Shown here: one piece after another, positions 1-4,764 of the stretch | Position numbering within the stretch: position 1 is the first letter of the stretch | How the letters are laid out: each line of letters opens with the position of its first letter | DNA from: a virus | Direction: 5' to 3' (one strand) | Length of the DNA: 20,633 nucleotides | Virus record (IMG/VR): IMGVR_UViG_3300030110_004301 | Coordinates: 1-20,633 of that record | Translations under genes and position numbers: made by a program | Notes under the pieces: model-generated | Database searches by the model: none | Told to the model about the DNA's origin: nothing | Seen by the model: the letters and a program-made list of their open reading frames with translations, nothing else

Positions 1-1
1 A

Positions 2-73
2 AAGAATGGTAAGAAGCCTGCAAAAAAATTAGTCGACAGAGTAGAAGGTAGACTAAAAAAGCCTTTAAAATAG
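2..73 (+). CDS. C-terminal fragment of an upstream gene (partial)
   Basis: Frame 2 is open from the window edge to a TAG at 71-73 and encodes a 23-residue Lys/Arg-rich tail ending in ...RLKKPLK. It sits just upstream of a promoter, as expected for the end of a preceding gene. The fragment is too short to recognise, and an open frame this short can arise by chance. Confidence 0.4.
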   Translation, partial: KNGKKPAKKLVDRVEGRLKKPLK

Positions 74-88
74 CCCTTTTTTAAGGGG

Positions 89-126
89 TTGACAGTCCCA
101 CATAATTATATATAGTGTCCCACATA
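89..126 (+). promoter_or_regulatory. Promoter P1 with duplicated GTCCCACATA operator-like repeat
   Basis: TTGACA (89-94) and TATAGT (111-116) are separated by 16 bp. The 10-mer GTCCCACATA occurs twice, at 95-104 in the spacer and at 117-126 just past the -10 box, 22 bp (about two helical turns) apart. It is preceded by GGGG, as are P4 and P5. Transcription would start near 123 and read the four-gene operon 336-1303. The placement of the repeats suggests an operator; that role is inferred. Confidence 0.7.
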
Positions 127-335
127 TTCGGTGATAGAATCTAATTAATTTTATCGGCTGACTGAACAACTCTTTAACAGAGGGGTAAAGTACATCTGAG
201 ATGAAGCATGGCCAAATGGCTGAGGTAATCAAGGGTGGTTGTGAGTAGACATATATGAAATGTGTATCTGTAGTCGAAAGCTTGTGGGTGAGAAACTAAT
301 CCCACGCCTATACCGAATATCCGAGAAAGGATATC
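127..335 (+). other. Long structured 5' leader of the first operon
   Basis: About 210 nt separate P1 from the first start codon. Hairpins visible by eye are AGACATATA/TGTGTATCT (about 247-269, one mismatch, loop TGAAA), GTGGG/CCCAC (284-288 with 301-305) and ATATCC/GGATAT (317-322 with 329-334). The last hairpin contains the GAAAGG ribosome-binding sequence in its loop and 3' arm, immediately before the ATG at 336. A 15-codon open frame (ATG 201, TAG 246-248) lies inside the leader. I could match it to no known riboswitch or tRNA. Confidence 0.4.
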
Positions 336-647
336 ATGACTAGATTAAAACCAGAATACGAGTCTGTATTTAAAGAGGGCTTTCGTTTAGGTCTTAGATT
401 AACTAGGGCTAAATTAAATTATGAAAGAGCTCGTGAATGTAGAGAACTTGGTGATATTTTTATGACTGATTTTTACGAGACCAATGCTAGAAGATGGCAG
501 GAACTTGCTGAAAACTCAGGTCGTAGTTTTACACCGACCACGGCTCACGAACCAAATCAATTAAAGTTAGATTTAGGAGACACGGAGCTTTTAGAAAACA
601 TAGAAAAAGAATGGGAAGAAGATTCCTATGAAAGGAAAAAAGCATGA
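336..647 (+). CDS. Hypothetical protein, 103 aa, first gene of operon
   Basis: I do not recognise the family. The protein is highly charged: the N-terminal half is rich in Arg/Lys and aromatic residues (for example FRLGLRLTRAKLNYERARE) and looks alpha-helical. The C-terminal third (from about residue 75) is acidic with a short basic end. There is no signal peptide or membrane segment. The start is set by GAAAGG at 325-330. The TGA overlaps the ATG of the next gene (ATGA at 644-647), so it is likely translationally coupled to the RHH gene. Its place in front of a DNA-binding protein would fit an early regulatory or host-takeover role, but the sequence does not show a function. Confidence 0.8.
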   Translation: MTRLKPEYESVFKEGFRLGLRLTRAKLNYERARECRELGDIFMTDFYETNARRWQELAENSGRSFTPTTAHEPNQLKLDLGDTELLENIEKEWEEDSYERKKA

Positions 648-799
648 ACACACAAAAGTTCAAATCAGTAGCTGTAAAGATAGATACTTATCAAAAATTA
701 AAAGTACAAGCAGATCATAACAATCGATCGGTAGGTGGACAAATTACTGAACTAGTAGAAAAAGAAGATAAAAAATCTAAAAGAAGGAAGGTTGCATGA
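644..799 (+). CDS. Small ribbon-helix-helix (Arc/CopG-like) DNA-binding protein, 51 aa
   Basis: The start is the ATG at 644-646, overlapping the upstream stop (ATGA). The stop at 797-799 overlaps the next ATG in the same way. The protein begins MNTQKFKSVAVKIDTYQKLK and continues with a second amphipathic helix through GGQITELVEKE, ending in a Lys/Arg-rich tail. This order is the ribbon-helix-helix plan: a short basic strand (about residues 5-13, KFKSVAVKI) that would enter the DNA major groove as a dimer, helix A (about 14-25), a turn with N26-N27-R28-S29, and helix B (about 30-41). Members of this fold (Arc, CopG, MetJ) usually repress short repeated operators. It lies in the operon read from P1, whose operator-like repeats make autoregulation plausible. 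The fold is judged from pattern alone; the DNA target is inferred. Confidence 0.72.
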   Translation: MNTQKFKSVAVKIDTYQKLKVQADHNNRSVGGQITELVEKEDKKSKRRKVA

Positions 800-1098
800 G
801 CATAGCCAAGATTAGTTGGTCTTTTGATGCTGAAACAGAGATGATGACTATCTTAAAAGTAGACGGCATAGCTTTTCCTACAGTGACACAAGAAAAGAAA
901 ACAAATAAAATAGTTCCATTGAGAAGTAATTCAAAAGCTTTTTATACCCACTTGATGAAGTATCGACCAGGTACAACCATGACTTTAGATCAATTTTGTA
1001 ATAACAAAGATTATTATGGTGTTATGTATACAATTGTAGATTTAAATGGTGTTGAGGGTGTAGATCTTCAAAATACAAGATTAACGATCAATGTATAA
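796..1098 (+). CDS. Hypothetical protein, 100 aa
   Basis: I do not recognise the family. It looks like a small soluble alpha/beta protein with alternating hydrophobic stretches (ISWSF, MMTILKVDGIAF, VMYTIVDLNGV) and no cysteine motif, signal peptide or membrane helix. The start overlaps the stop of the RHH gene (ATGA at 796-799), and its own last codons overlap the next gene by 8 nt. The upstream sequence GAAGGAAGG (782-790) is a good ribosome-binding site. Co-translation with the RHH gene suggests a linked role, but no function can be assigned. Confidence 0.78.
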   Translation: MSIAKISWSFDAETEMMTILKVDGIAFPTVTQEKKTNKIVPLRSNSKAFYTHLMKYRPGTTMTLDQFCNNKDYYGVMYTIVDLNGVEGVDLQNTRLTINV

Positions 1099-1303
1099 CA
1101 AAGTTGTATGCCCTTCTTGTAGGGGTAACGGTTATATTCGTACTTCATGGGAAGCAGAAGATCATATAGATCAATGTAAAACATGTAGTTCAGAGGGTGA
1201 AATTAGTAAATTTAGGCTTAAAGCATTTGTTCGTCTTGAAAATATTAAGAGTAGAAGAGAGGAGCAGGACTGGGCTTTGGCCGCGGCCATGCCCGAAGAC
1301 TAA
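1091..1303 (+). CDS. Small double-CxxC zinc-finger-like protein, 70 aa
   Basis: Two cysteine pairs are visible: C7-x2-C10 followed by RGNGYI, and C29-x2-C32 followed by SSEGEI. The CxxCxGxG form of the first and the near-copy in the second recall one zinc module of the DnaJ cysteine-rich domain, so the protein probably binds one zinc ion. The second half (about 38-63) is basic and helical, and the last residues (ALAAAMPED) are coded by a GC-rich patch with GGCCGCGGCC. It starts inside the end of the previous gene and closes the first operon; promoter P2 follows within 3 bp. Zinc binding is inferred from spacing; the cellular role is unknown. Confidence 0.75.
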   Translation: MYNKVVCPSCRGNGYIRTSWEAEDHIDQCKTCSSEGEISKFRLKAFVRLENIKSRREEQDWALAAAMPED

Positions 1304-1305
1304 TA

Positions 1306-1334
1306 TTGCGTTTTTTCCCATTTTAGGCTATAAT
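1306..1334 (+). promoter_or_regulatory. Promoter P2 with TCCCATTTTA in spacer
   Basis: TTGCGT (1306-1311), a 17-bp spacer, then a perfect TATAAT (1329-1334). The spacer contains TCCCATTTTA (1316-1325), the reverse complement of the TAAAATGGGA found in P3 and P6. It begins right after the stop of the first operon and would start transcription near 1341 for the pair of genes at 1403-1784. Confidence 0.72.
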
Positions 1335-1353
1335 ATAGTCGTATTGTTAATAC

Positions 1354-1387
1354 AGTCCCTGTTAAGGAGTCTCTCCATACAGGGACT
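1354..1387 (+). promoter_or_regulatory. Two-tier hairpin in the P2 5' leader
   Basis: AGTCCCTGT (1354-1362) pairs perfectly with ACAGGGACT (1379-1387). Inside it GGAG (1366-1369) pairs with CTCC (1373-1376), leaving a TCT loop. Only four T residues follow (1387-1390), then the AAAGGAG ribosome-binding site (1391-1397) of the next gene. It may stabilise or gate the leader of the P2 transcript, or act as a weak terminator for the first operon. The short T-run argues against a strong terminator. Confidence 0.6.
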
Positions 1388-1402
1388 TTTAAAGGAGATT
1401 AA

Positions 1403-1627
1403 ATGGCCTATGACTACGAAGAGAAGTTAGCTCAACGTGATTTGTTGGACACCTTACTCGCTACAGAGACCACGGATCATGAGCACAAGGCATGTCTCGA
1501 ACTAATGGACACTCTATACTTTAGGAAAGATTTACCCGACAACGTTATATTGTTTCCATTCAATAAGGTGAGAAGGATAAATGTCCCAAATAGACCTACC
1601 AAACAGCCCCGTAAAAAACATAACTAG
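1403..1627 (+). CDS. Hypothetical protein, 74 aa
   Basis: I do not recognise the family. The first 50 residues are acidic and Leu-rich (YEEKLAQRDLLDTLL, KACLELMDTLYF), suggesting two amphipathic helices with a His-rich turn (TTDHEHKACLE). The last 25 residues are basic and end in RPTKQPRKKHN, a possible nucleic-acid-binding tail. The start is supported by AAAGGAG at 1391-1397, six bases upstream. The end overlaps the following gene by 47 nt in another frame, which is unusually long but does not weaken either ribosome-binding site. Confidence 0.72.
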   Translation: MAYDYEEKLAQRDLLDTLLATETTDHEHKACLELMDTLYFRKDLPDNVILFPFNKVRRINVPNRPTKQPRKKHN

Positions 1628-1784
1628 TTGCCCTAATTGTGGCGACGTTTCTGTTAAATTCTATAACCCCATTCACGACAAAAGATACTCAAGAGAAGAG
1701 TGGGACTGGATTATGACAGAAGGAGAAGAAGCATTAGGGAAGATTGTTAGACATATCATTGAAGACCCCAAACAATTTCCATAA
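1581..1784 (+). CDS. Hypothetical protein with one CxxC pair, 67 aa
   Basis: I do not recognise the family. A single C17-PN-C20-G motif is followed by aromatic and acidic residues (REEWDWIMTEGEEALGKIVRHII) that form a likely helix. A lone CxxC could bind zinc in a dimer or together with nearby His residues (H32). Ribosome-binding site AGAAGG (1571-1576) precedes the ATG. It overlaps the upstream gene by 47 nt and ends the P2 operon; a 230-bp non-coding interval with the GGTAACC repeats follows. Confidence 0.68.
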   Translation: MSQIDLPNSPVKNITSCPNCGDVSVKFYNPIHDKRYSREEWDWIMTEGEEALGKIVRHIIEDPKQFP

Positions 1785-1839
1785 AAGCAGTTCTCTATAG
1801 ATGTTTTCTGTCAGATAAAATAAAAAATATTTTACAAAA

Positions 1840-1960
1840 CTAGAGGTAACCTAGGTAACCAAGTAACTATTCAAGTATATCAACAATAGTAAGGTTACTT
1901 GAGTAATATTTAGAGGTAACCATAGGTAACCTCTAGTCATACCGATAACAGGTAATAAAA
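1840..1960 (+). repeat. GGTAACC repeat cluster upstream of the terminase small subunit (candidate packaging site)
   Basis: The palindrome GGTAACC occurs at 1845-1851, 1854-1860, 1915-1921 and 1925-1931. TAGAGGTAACC occurs at 1841-1851 and 1911-1921, exactly 70 bp apart, and TAGAGGT/ACCTCTA (1911-1917, 1929-1935) is an inverted repeat. Between the pairs, CAAGTAAC (1860-1867) and GTTACTTG (1894-1901) are inverted. Very AT-rich flanks with AAATATTTTA lie on both sides (about 1825-1834 and 1946-1956). In many phages the cos or pac site lies just before or inside the small terminase gene, so this may be the terminase recognition site; a replication origin or operator is also possible. The interval 1785-2014 holds no gene. 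Confidence 0.55.
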
Positions 1961-2014
1961 TATTTTATTTTTGTTGAGTTATGTGGTAAAAATCTATTAT
2001 TGTAAAGGCTATTT

Positions 2015-2542
2015 ATGAATGAAAGTAATTTAATAGTACCCGAACCGTTATCAGATACTTTGTATCATCCTAAGATAACAGGAAAGCAGAGAAAGTTCAT
2101 TTTACTTTTGGTGCATTCTGAAGGTTTAAAAACAGGTTCACAATGCGCAGTCGAGGCAGGTTACGCACCTGGTTCTGCTGTTGTAAGAGCTTCAGAGTTG
2201 CAAAATCCTGACAGATATCCAATAGTTGCAAAAGCAATAGAGCATGAACGTAGAGCTATTGTAGAGCGATATAAATGCACACAAGAAAGATCTTTAGCTA
2301 CATTGGCAAGAATAAGAGATAAAGCAAGTGAAGCTGGTAATTGGAATGCTGCCGTGGCTGCTGAAACTCGTAGAGGACAGATCGCAGGACTTTATGTTGA
2401 TAAAAAAGAGATACTTACAGGCACAATAGATTCTATGAATAGAGAGGAAGTGCAGGCAAAATTACAACAATTGAAAGAACAATATAGTATTGAGGTTGAG
2501 TATGAGGAGATAAAAGATTTGAAACAAATAGAAAAAAATTAG
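2015..2542 (+). CDS. terS: Terminase small subunit
   Basis: This is the DNA-recognition subunit of the phage packaging motor, which binds the cos/pac site and hands DNA to the large subunit. The N-terminal region shows the family signature: ITGKQRKFILLLV (about 21-33), then a helix-turn-helix-like stretch SQCAVEAGYAPGSAVVRASEL (about 42-62) and VAKAIEHERRA (about 71-81). The middle (about 90-125) is Ala/Arg-rich and helical, as in oligomerisation regions, and the C-terminus is acidic. Length (175 aa) suits the family. GTAAAGG at 2002-2008 supports the start, and a TTGAGT/TATTAT pair (1974-1979, 1995-2000) is a weak promoter candidate. It is about 3.5 kb from the large subunit, an unusual separation. 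Assignment rests on motif pattern. Confidence 0.85.
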   Translation: MNESNLIVPEPLSDTLYHPKITGKQRKFILLLVHSEGLKTGSQCAVEAGYAPGSAVVRASELQNPDRYPIVAKAIEHERRAIVERYKCTQERSLATLARIRDKASEAGNWNAAVAAETRRGQIAGLYVDKKEILTGTIDSMNREEVQAKLQQLKEQYSIEVEYEEIKDLKQIEKN

Positions 2543-2570
2543 TTGACATAAGATAAAATGGGAGTAAGAT
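2543..2570 (+). promoter_or_regulatory. Promoter P3 with TAAAATGGGAG in spacer
   Basis: TTGACA (2543-2548), a 16-bp spacer and TAAGAT (2565-2570). The 16-mer AGATAAAATGGGAGTA (2551-2566) is identical to 5469-5484 in P6. It begins at the stop of terS and would start transcription near 2577, so the ATG at 2558 cannot be used from this promoter and the downstream gene must start at 2600. Confidence 0.65.
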
Positions 2571-2599
2571 ATAGAAAGTTAAAAAAGAAAGGAAGAAGG

Positions 2600-2752
2600 A
2601 TGAAAAGATTTATATTAGATTTATTGTTTCCTACGAAGCAAAGAAAACTTAGTTTGGTATGGCATCATATCAATAATGTCGCAAGTAAGGGTATTATTGG
2701 TAGAAGTGCTACTGACAGAAAAAAAGTGATAAGGGGGCATGATGGCTACTAG
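2600..2752 (+). CDS. Small basic hypothetical protein, 50 aa
   Basis: I chose the ATG at 2600 because AGGAAGAAGG (2590-2599) is a ribosome-binding site and because the in-frame upstream ATG at 2558 lies inside promoter P3. The protein starts MKRFILDLLFPTKQRKL, with a short hydrophobic patch (residues 4-10), and is Lys/Arg/His-rich. There is no recognisable domain. The end overlaps the next gene by 11-14 nt. It is the first of four small genes (2600-3503) that share overlapping ends and so form one operon. No function can be assigned. Confidence 0.6.
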   Translation: MKRFILDLLFPTKQRKLSLVWHHINNVASKGIIGRSATDRKKVIRGHDGY

Positions 2753-2954
2753 TCTTGATGAACAAATTATTGCTTTGCGTGAACATCACCATCGCAGAAT
2801 TGCCTTACTAGAAAAGAAGGTTAGAACATTAATGGAATATAGAGCTACACCAGCAACAAAAAAAGAATTAAGAGATTATGTAGCTTGGTCTATAAATCAG
2901 AGAACTAAAGCAAGGAGAGGTAAAAAAAATGCAGAAACAGTCGATACCACTTGA
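2739..2954 (+). CDS. Small basic coiled-coil-like protein, 71 aa
   Basis: I do not recognise the family. Residues 5-35 (SLDEQIIALREHHHRRIALLEKKVR, then TLMEYR) have heptad-like spacing of Leu/Ile and look like one helix. The C-terminus is Arg/Lys-rich. Two consecutive ATG codons (2739, 2742) are possible; AAGGGGG (2731-2737) fits the second better by spacing. It overlaps the previous gene by 14 nt and the following membrane-protein gene by 26 nt, so all three are probably co-translated. No function can be assigned. Confidence 0.65.
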   Translation: MMATSLDEQIIALREHHHRRIALLEKKVRTLMEYRATPATKKELRDYVAWSINQRTKARRGKKNAETVDTT

Positions 2955-3093
2955 AGTTAAAACAAAAGACATCAGTCTTGATATAGGTCCAAAATGGTGG
3001 GAGATATTTCCCATAATAATTGTGTTTGGAGGTGTAAAAGCTTTTATACTAATAATTGCAATTGTGTATCTATTTAGGTGGTTTTTTAATTGA
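2929..3093 (+). CDS. Small membrane protein, 54 aa
   Basis: This open frame starts at ATG 2929-2931 behind GGAGAGG (2914-2920) and ends at TGA 3091-3093. The first 22 residues are polar (MQKQSIPLEVKTKDIS, then LDIG); residues 26-49 (IFPIIIVFGGVKAFILIIAI, then VYLF) form one long membrane helix or a tight hairpin broken at FGG, followed by RWFFN. There is no lipoprotein or cleavage signal. It overlaps genes on both sides, including a TTGA stop/start overlap with the nuclease gene, which supports it as real. The function is unknown; small phage membrane proteins of this size often act on the host envelope or in lysis, but nothing here shows that. Confidence 0.68.
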   Translation: MQKQSIPLEVKTKDISLDIGPKWWEIFPIIIVFGGVKAFILIIAIVYLFRWFFN

Positions 3094-3503
3094 AACCAGA
3101 GACTAAATTTTGGAGAGAAGTAAGAGAAAACTTGCCAGATATATTTTGGACTAGACATGAGAATTGGGCTACTCCAGGTGTACCCGACGTGTATGGAATT
3201 AAAGACGGAATATCGTTTTGGGTGGAATTGAAAGTAATAAAGAGTAATAAAATAAATTTGAGACCACACCAAATGATGTGGAACTATAAGCATAGTTTAT
3301 GCGGTGGAAGATCTTTTATTATGGCCAAGGCCCCCTCCCAGAGCTTACTGTATATCTTTGGAGGATCTTTGGCCCCCTCCATTGCGGACGAGGGAACCCG
3401 AACCACGCCTAAGTGGACGTTTGAGCTGGCCCAGCAGCCCTGGAAGAAGATTCAAAGAATCCTTCTCCATTCTGCATTGCCGAAGCCCCCAACCATCACG
3501 TAG
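3090..3503 (+). CDS. VRR-NUC family nuclease
   Basis: Proteins of this PD-(D/E)XK family are small structure-specific DNA endonucleases in phages, probably acting in recombination or repair of replicating DNA. Visible motifs are the N-terminal Glu/Arg region (KFWREV), then PGVPDVYG with the catalytic Asp (about residues 29-36), FWVELKV with the E-x-K pair (about 43-49), and the family's conserved PHQ...W segment (about 58-64). The start is TTG at 3090 behind AGGTGG (3076-3081), overlapping the upstream TGA (TTGA). After about residue 78 the base composition turns sharply GC-rich and the last 50 residues lack family features, so the native end may have been replaced by sequence from the adjacent GC-rich island. 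Confidence 0.8.
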   Translation: MKPETKFWREVRENLPDIFWTRHENWATPGVPDVYGIKDGISFWVELKVIKSNKINLRPHQMMWNYKHSLCGGRSFIMAKAPSQSLLYIFGGSLAPSIADEGTRTTPKWTFELAQQPWKKIQRILLHSALPKPPTIT

Positions 3504-3660
3504 CATGGGAGGTTTTAGGACGCTGCGCTGTCCCCGGATGGTCTTCTGGTGGACTCCATTGCATTGTCCATTGCCCGCTTTTTCAACCCTTTTGGGTCAT
3601 TAAGTCAGGAGCTGTCCACGCTGTCCCAGGCACAGCAGGTGGTTTCCATTGCATTGCACA
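3377..3660 (+). repeat. GC-rich interval with four spaced TCCATT(G)CATTG-type elements
   Basis: CTCCATTGCGGA (3377), CTCCATTCTGCATTGCC (3465), CTCCATTGCATTGTCC (3554) and TTCCATTGCATTGCAC (3644) occur at intervals of 88, 89 and 90 bp. The first two lie in the tail of the nuclease gene, the others in the non-coding 3504-3742 stretch. The sequence between them is not clearly repeated. In frame with the last two copies there is a fragment reading DSIALSIARFFNPFGSLSQE without a convincing start. I see no complete gene in 3504-3742; a gene remnant or a structured-RNA region are both possible. Confidence 0.45.
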
Positions 3661-3742
3661 GCAACCCGCACCCGTGTGTCCTTTAGGACTAAAGGAGCTG
3701 GGGGCTCAGGAGAAGACAGTGAAAAAAAAATTAATTTAGGGG

Positions 3743-3775
3743 TTGACATTCCCACTTTATCCCATTATATATAAT
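3743..3775 (+). promoter_or_regulatory. Promoter P4 with two TCCCA boxes
   Basis: TTGACA (3743-3748), a 17-bp spacer, then TATATA (3766-3771) overlapping a TATAAT (3770-3775). The spacer holds TCCCA twice, at 3750-3754 and 3760-3764, exactly 10 bp apart on the same face of the helix. It drives the genes at 3947-4413 and possibly the tRNA. Confidence 0.72.
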
Positions 3776-3779
3776 ACAT

Positions 3780-3946
3780 AGGCGAAAGTCCCTGAGCTAC
3801 GGCTCCGTGTTCAAGGTCTATGTGTGTGGTGCATAAAAAAAGTGGGTTTTCCACAATAGGGGAAAAATGCTTAAATCCATTCCTCTCCCAACGAGTTTAG
3901 CGTTTTGGGGATGAACAAAGCCACACACAAACAAAGGAGAAGAAAG
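3780..3946 (+). other. Long 5' leader with distant complementary segments
   Basis: About 165 nt of leader separate P4 from the ATG at 3947. TGTGTGTGG (3821-3829) is perfectly complementary to CCACACACA (3921-3929), which ends four bases before the AAAGGAG ribosome-binding site (3933-3939). Smaller hairpins are GAGC/GCTC (about 3794-3805) and GTGG/CCAC (3842-3845 with 3851-3854). The pairing could present or hide the ribosome-binding site; this is inference from sequence. Confidence 0.4.
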
Positions 3947-4279
3947 ATGAAAGAAAAGTCCATTGAAGATTGGGTGAGGAAAAATATTTCCCCATCAGAG
4001 AGAAAAGAAGTGCTGGAGCACGGATGTGTTAACGGGTGCGTGCCACAGCTTATATATTACAAGGACACCTGTGCCTTTTATGATTACTACCAGAACGAGA
4101 TCTGGGACATGCTGTATGATGCAGCAAACAATTATGGTTCCGAATCTATTCTACATTTCATTGCATCTCTTAACGGTGCGAAAGATGTGGGGTCAGATGA
4201 TCAGTTATCAAACCTGCTGGCCTGGTGGGCTGTTGAAGAAACATGCTACCAGTTGCAAGCAAAGGAGGACGCTGCCTGA
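3947..4279 (+). CDS. Conserved hypothetical phage protein, 110 aa (possible DUF7222-like)
   Basis: The start at ATG 3947 is chosen for the AAAGGAG at 3933-3939; in-frame upstream starts (3905 TTG, 3911 ATG) have no ribosome-binding site. The protein is acidic and aromatic-rich, with EHGCVNGCVPQLIYYKDTCA (about residues 24-43), YDYYQNEIWDMLYDAA, ILHFIASLNGAKDVG (about 68-82) and LAWWAVEETCYQL near the end. From memory this order resembles an uncharacterised phage family (DUF7222), which I cannot verify here. It has four cysteines, no membrane segment, and codons clearly more GC-rich than most neighbours. The TGA overlaps the ATG of the following membrane peptide (TGATG). Confidence 0.75.
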   Translation: MKEKSIEDWVRKNISPSERKEVLEHGCVNGCVPQLIYYKDTCAFYDYYQNEIWDMLYDAANNYGSESILHFIASLNGAKDVGSDDQLSNLLAWWAVEETCYQLQAKEDAA

Positions 4280-4413
4280 TGCATTGGCTGTGGATCCCGG
4301 CTTTGGTATATATGGTAGCGCTGTACTTGGCACCGGCTCAGGTTCTGGGTGGGACTCTTTTTGGTTTTGCCTGGTTGATGGACTCCATTGATTGGTCCGT
4401 TGTTCCATTCTAG
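4279..4413 (+). CDS. Small membrane peptide, 44 aa
   Basis: The ATG at 4279 overlaps the upstream stop (TGATG) and has the excellent ribosome-binding site AAAGGAGGA (4261-4269) nine bases away; the stop is TAG 4411-4413. The peptide begins MHWLWIPALVYMVALYLAPA and continues QVLGGTLFGFAWLMDS, so most of it is hydrophobic and could cross the membrane once or as a short hairpin, ending in the polar IDWSVVPF. It is coupled to the preceding 110-aa gene. I recognise no family. Confidence 0.7.
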   Translation: MHWLWIPALVYMVALYLAPAQVLGGTLFGFAWLMDSIDWSVVPF

Positions 4414-4490
4414 CTCCATCGCATTGTCCTTCCGACCCAGTGGCCCAGGTAAGCAGCAGGAGCTGCTGTGCTGGCCAGTCAGGTTTACTT

Positions 4491-4564
4491 CTGGTGGTGG
4501 CAGAGAGGTTATGTATCGTACTGCAACTACGACCACGCGAGTTCGAATCTCGCCCACCAGTCCA
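4491..4564 (+). tRNA. tRNA-Cys (anticodon GCA), CCA encoded
   Basis: The 7-bp acceptor stem CTGGTGG (4491-4497) / CCACCAG (4554-4560) is perfect, with discriminator T 4561 and an encoded CCA at 4562-4564. The D arm has a 3-bp stem and GGTTATGTA, as in bacterial tRNA-Cys. The anticodon stem is TCGTA (4516-4520) / TACGA (4528-4532), the loop CTGCAAC, the anticodon GCA (4523-4525). The variable loop is CCAC, and the T arm is GCGAG-TTCGAAT-CTCGC (4537-4553). T at position 73 plus GCA are known tRNA-Cys identity elements. No broken pairs are seen, so it is probably functional. Confidence 0.92.
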
Positions 4565-4640
4565 TTACATTGCATCGCGACGAATCCGCCTTTGTGCGAG
4601 TATAAGGGTAAGGAAGTCCCGCCACGCGGCGTGTCTAGGT
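4561..4640 (+). repeat. About 75-bp repeat unit, copy 1 (adjacent to tRNA-Cys)
   Basis: TCCATTACATTG begins exactly at the discriminator and CCA of the tRNA, and CGGCGTGTC follows 66 bp later (4627-4635). The same two blocks occur at similar spacing in the copy at 5203. The unit ends with the small hairpin CACG-CGG-CGTG. No gene is present from 4565 to 4764. Confidence 0.5.
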
Positions 4641-4697
4641 TTGTAAGTTGTGTGGTATGTCGAGTTTGGATTATCTAAAAAAAAATAAAAAAAGGGG

Positions 4698-4727
4698 TTG
4701 ACATATAAAAAAATGGGATTATATATA
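4698..4727 (+). promoter_or_regulatory. Promoter P5 with AAATGGGA in spacer
   Basis: GGGG-TTGACA (4698-4703), a 16-bp spacer and TATATA (4720-4725; an overlapping TATATA at 4722 gives 18 bp). AAATGGGA occupies 4711-4718. A transcription start near 4733 gives a short leader to the ATG at 4765. Confidence 0.68.
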
Positions 4728-4764
4728 TAGTAACTAACAGAAAGAACAGAAAGGAAATAACTAA

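Noticed and set aside
205-310. tRNA-like text (GCATGGCCAAATGGCTGAGG) in the first leader
   Set aside because: No TTCGA-type T loop and no matching 7-bp acceptor stem could be found, so it is not called a tRNA.
1197-1430. 77-codon open frame covering promoter P2 and its leader hairpin
   Set aside because: No ribosome-binding site, overlaps two better genes in other frames and crosses the P2 promoter.
2558-2599. Upstream in-frame ATG giving a 64-aa version of the 2600 gene
   Set aside because: It lies inside promoter P3, before the predicted transcript start, and lacks a ribosome-binding site; ATG 2600 has one.
2868-3293. 141-codon minus-strand open frame
   Set aside because: It is antisense to three supported genes including the catalytic core of the nuclease, and all supported genes are on the + strand.
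3381-3566. Possible tRNA genes ending in the CTCCA of the spaced elements
   Set aside because: The ~89-bp spacing suggested a tRNA array, but I found no acceptor stems or T arms at these copies; only 4491-4564 folds as a tRNA.
3304-3603. 99-codon open frame overlapping the nuclease gene and the GC-rich stretch
   Set aside because: It starts at GTG without a ribosome-binding site, is Pro/Arg-rich as expected for a shadow in GC-rich DNA, and competes with the well-supported nuclease frame.
3905-3946. Upstream in-frame TTG (3905) and ATG (3911) for the 3947 gene
   Set aside because: No ribosome-binding site for either, while AAAGGAG is ideally placed for ATG 3947; the added residues look like non-coding leader.
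4246-4575. Minus-strand open frames across the 3947-4413 genes and tRNA
   Set aside because: They run antisense to supported genes and through the tRNA-Cys gene; no promoter or ribosome-binding site was seen.
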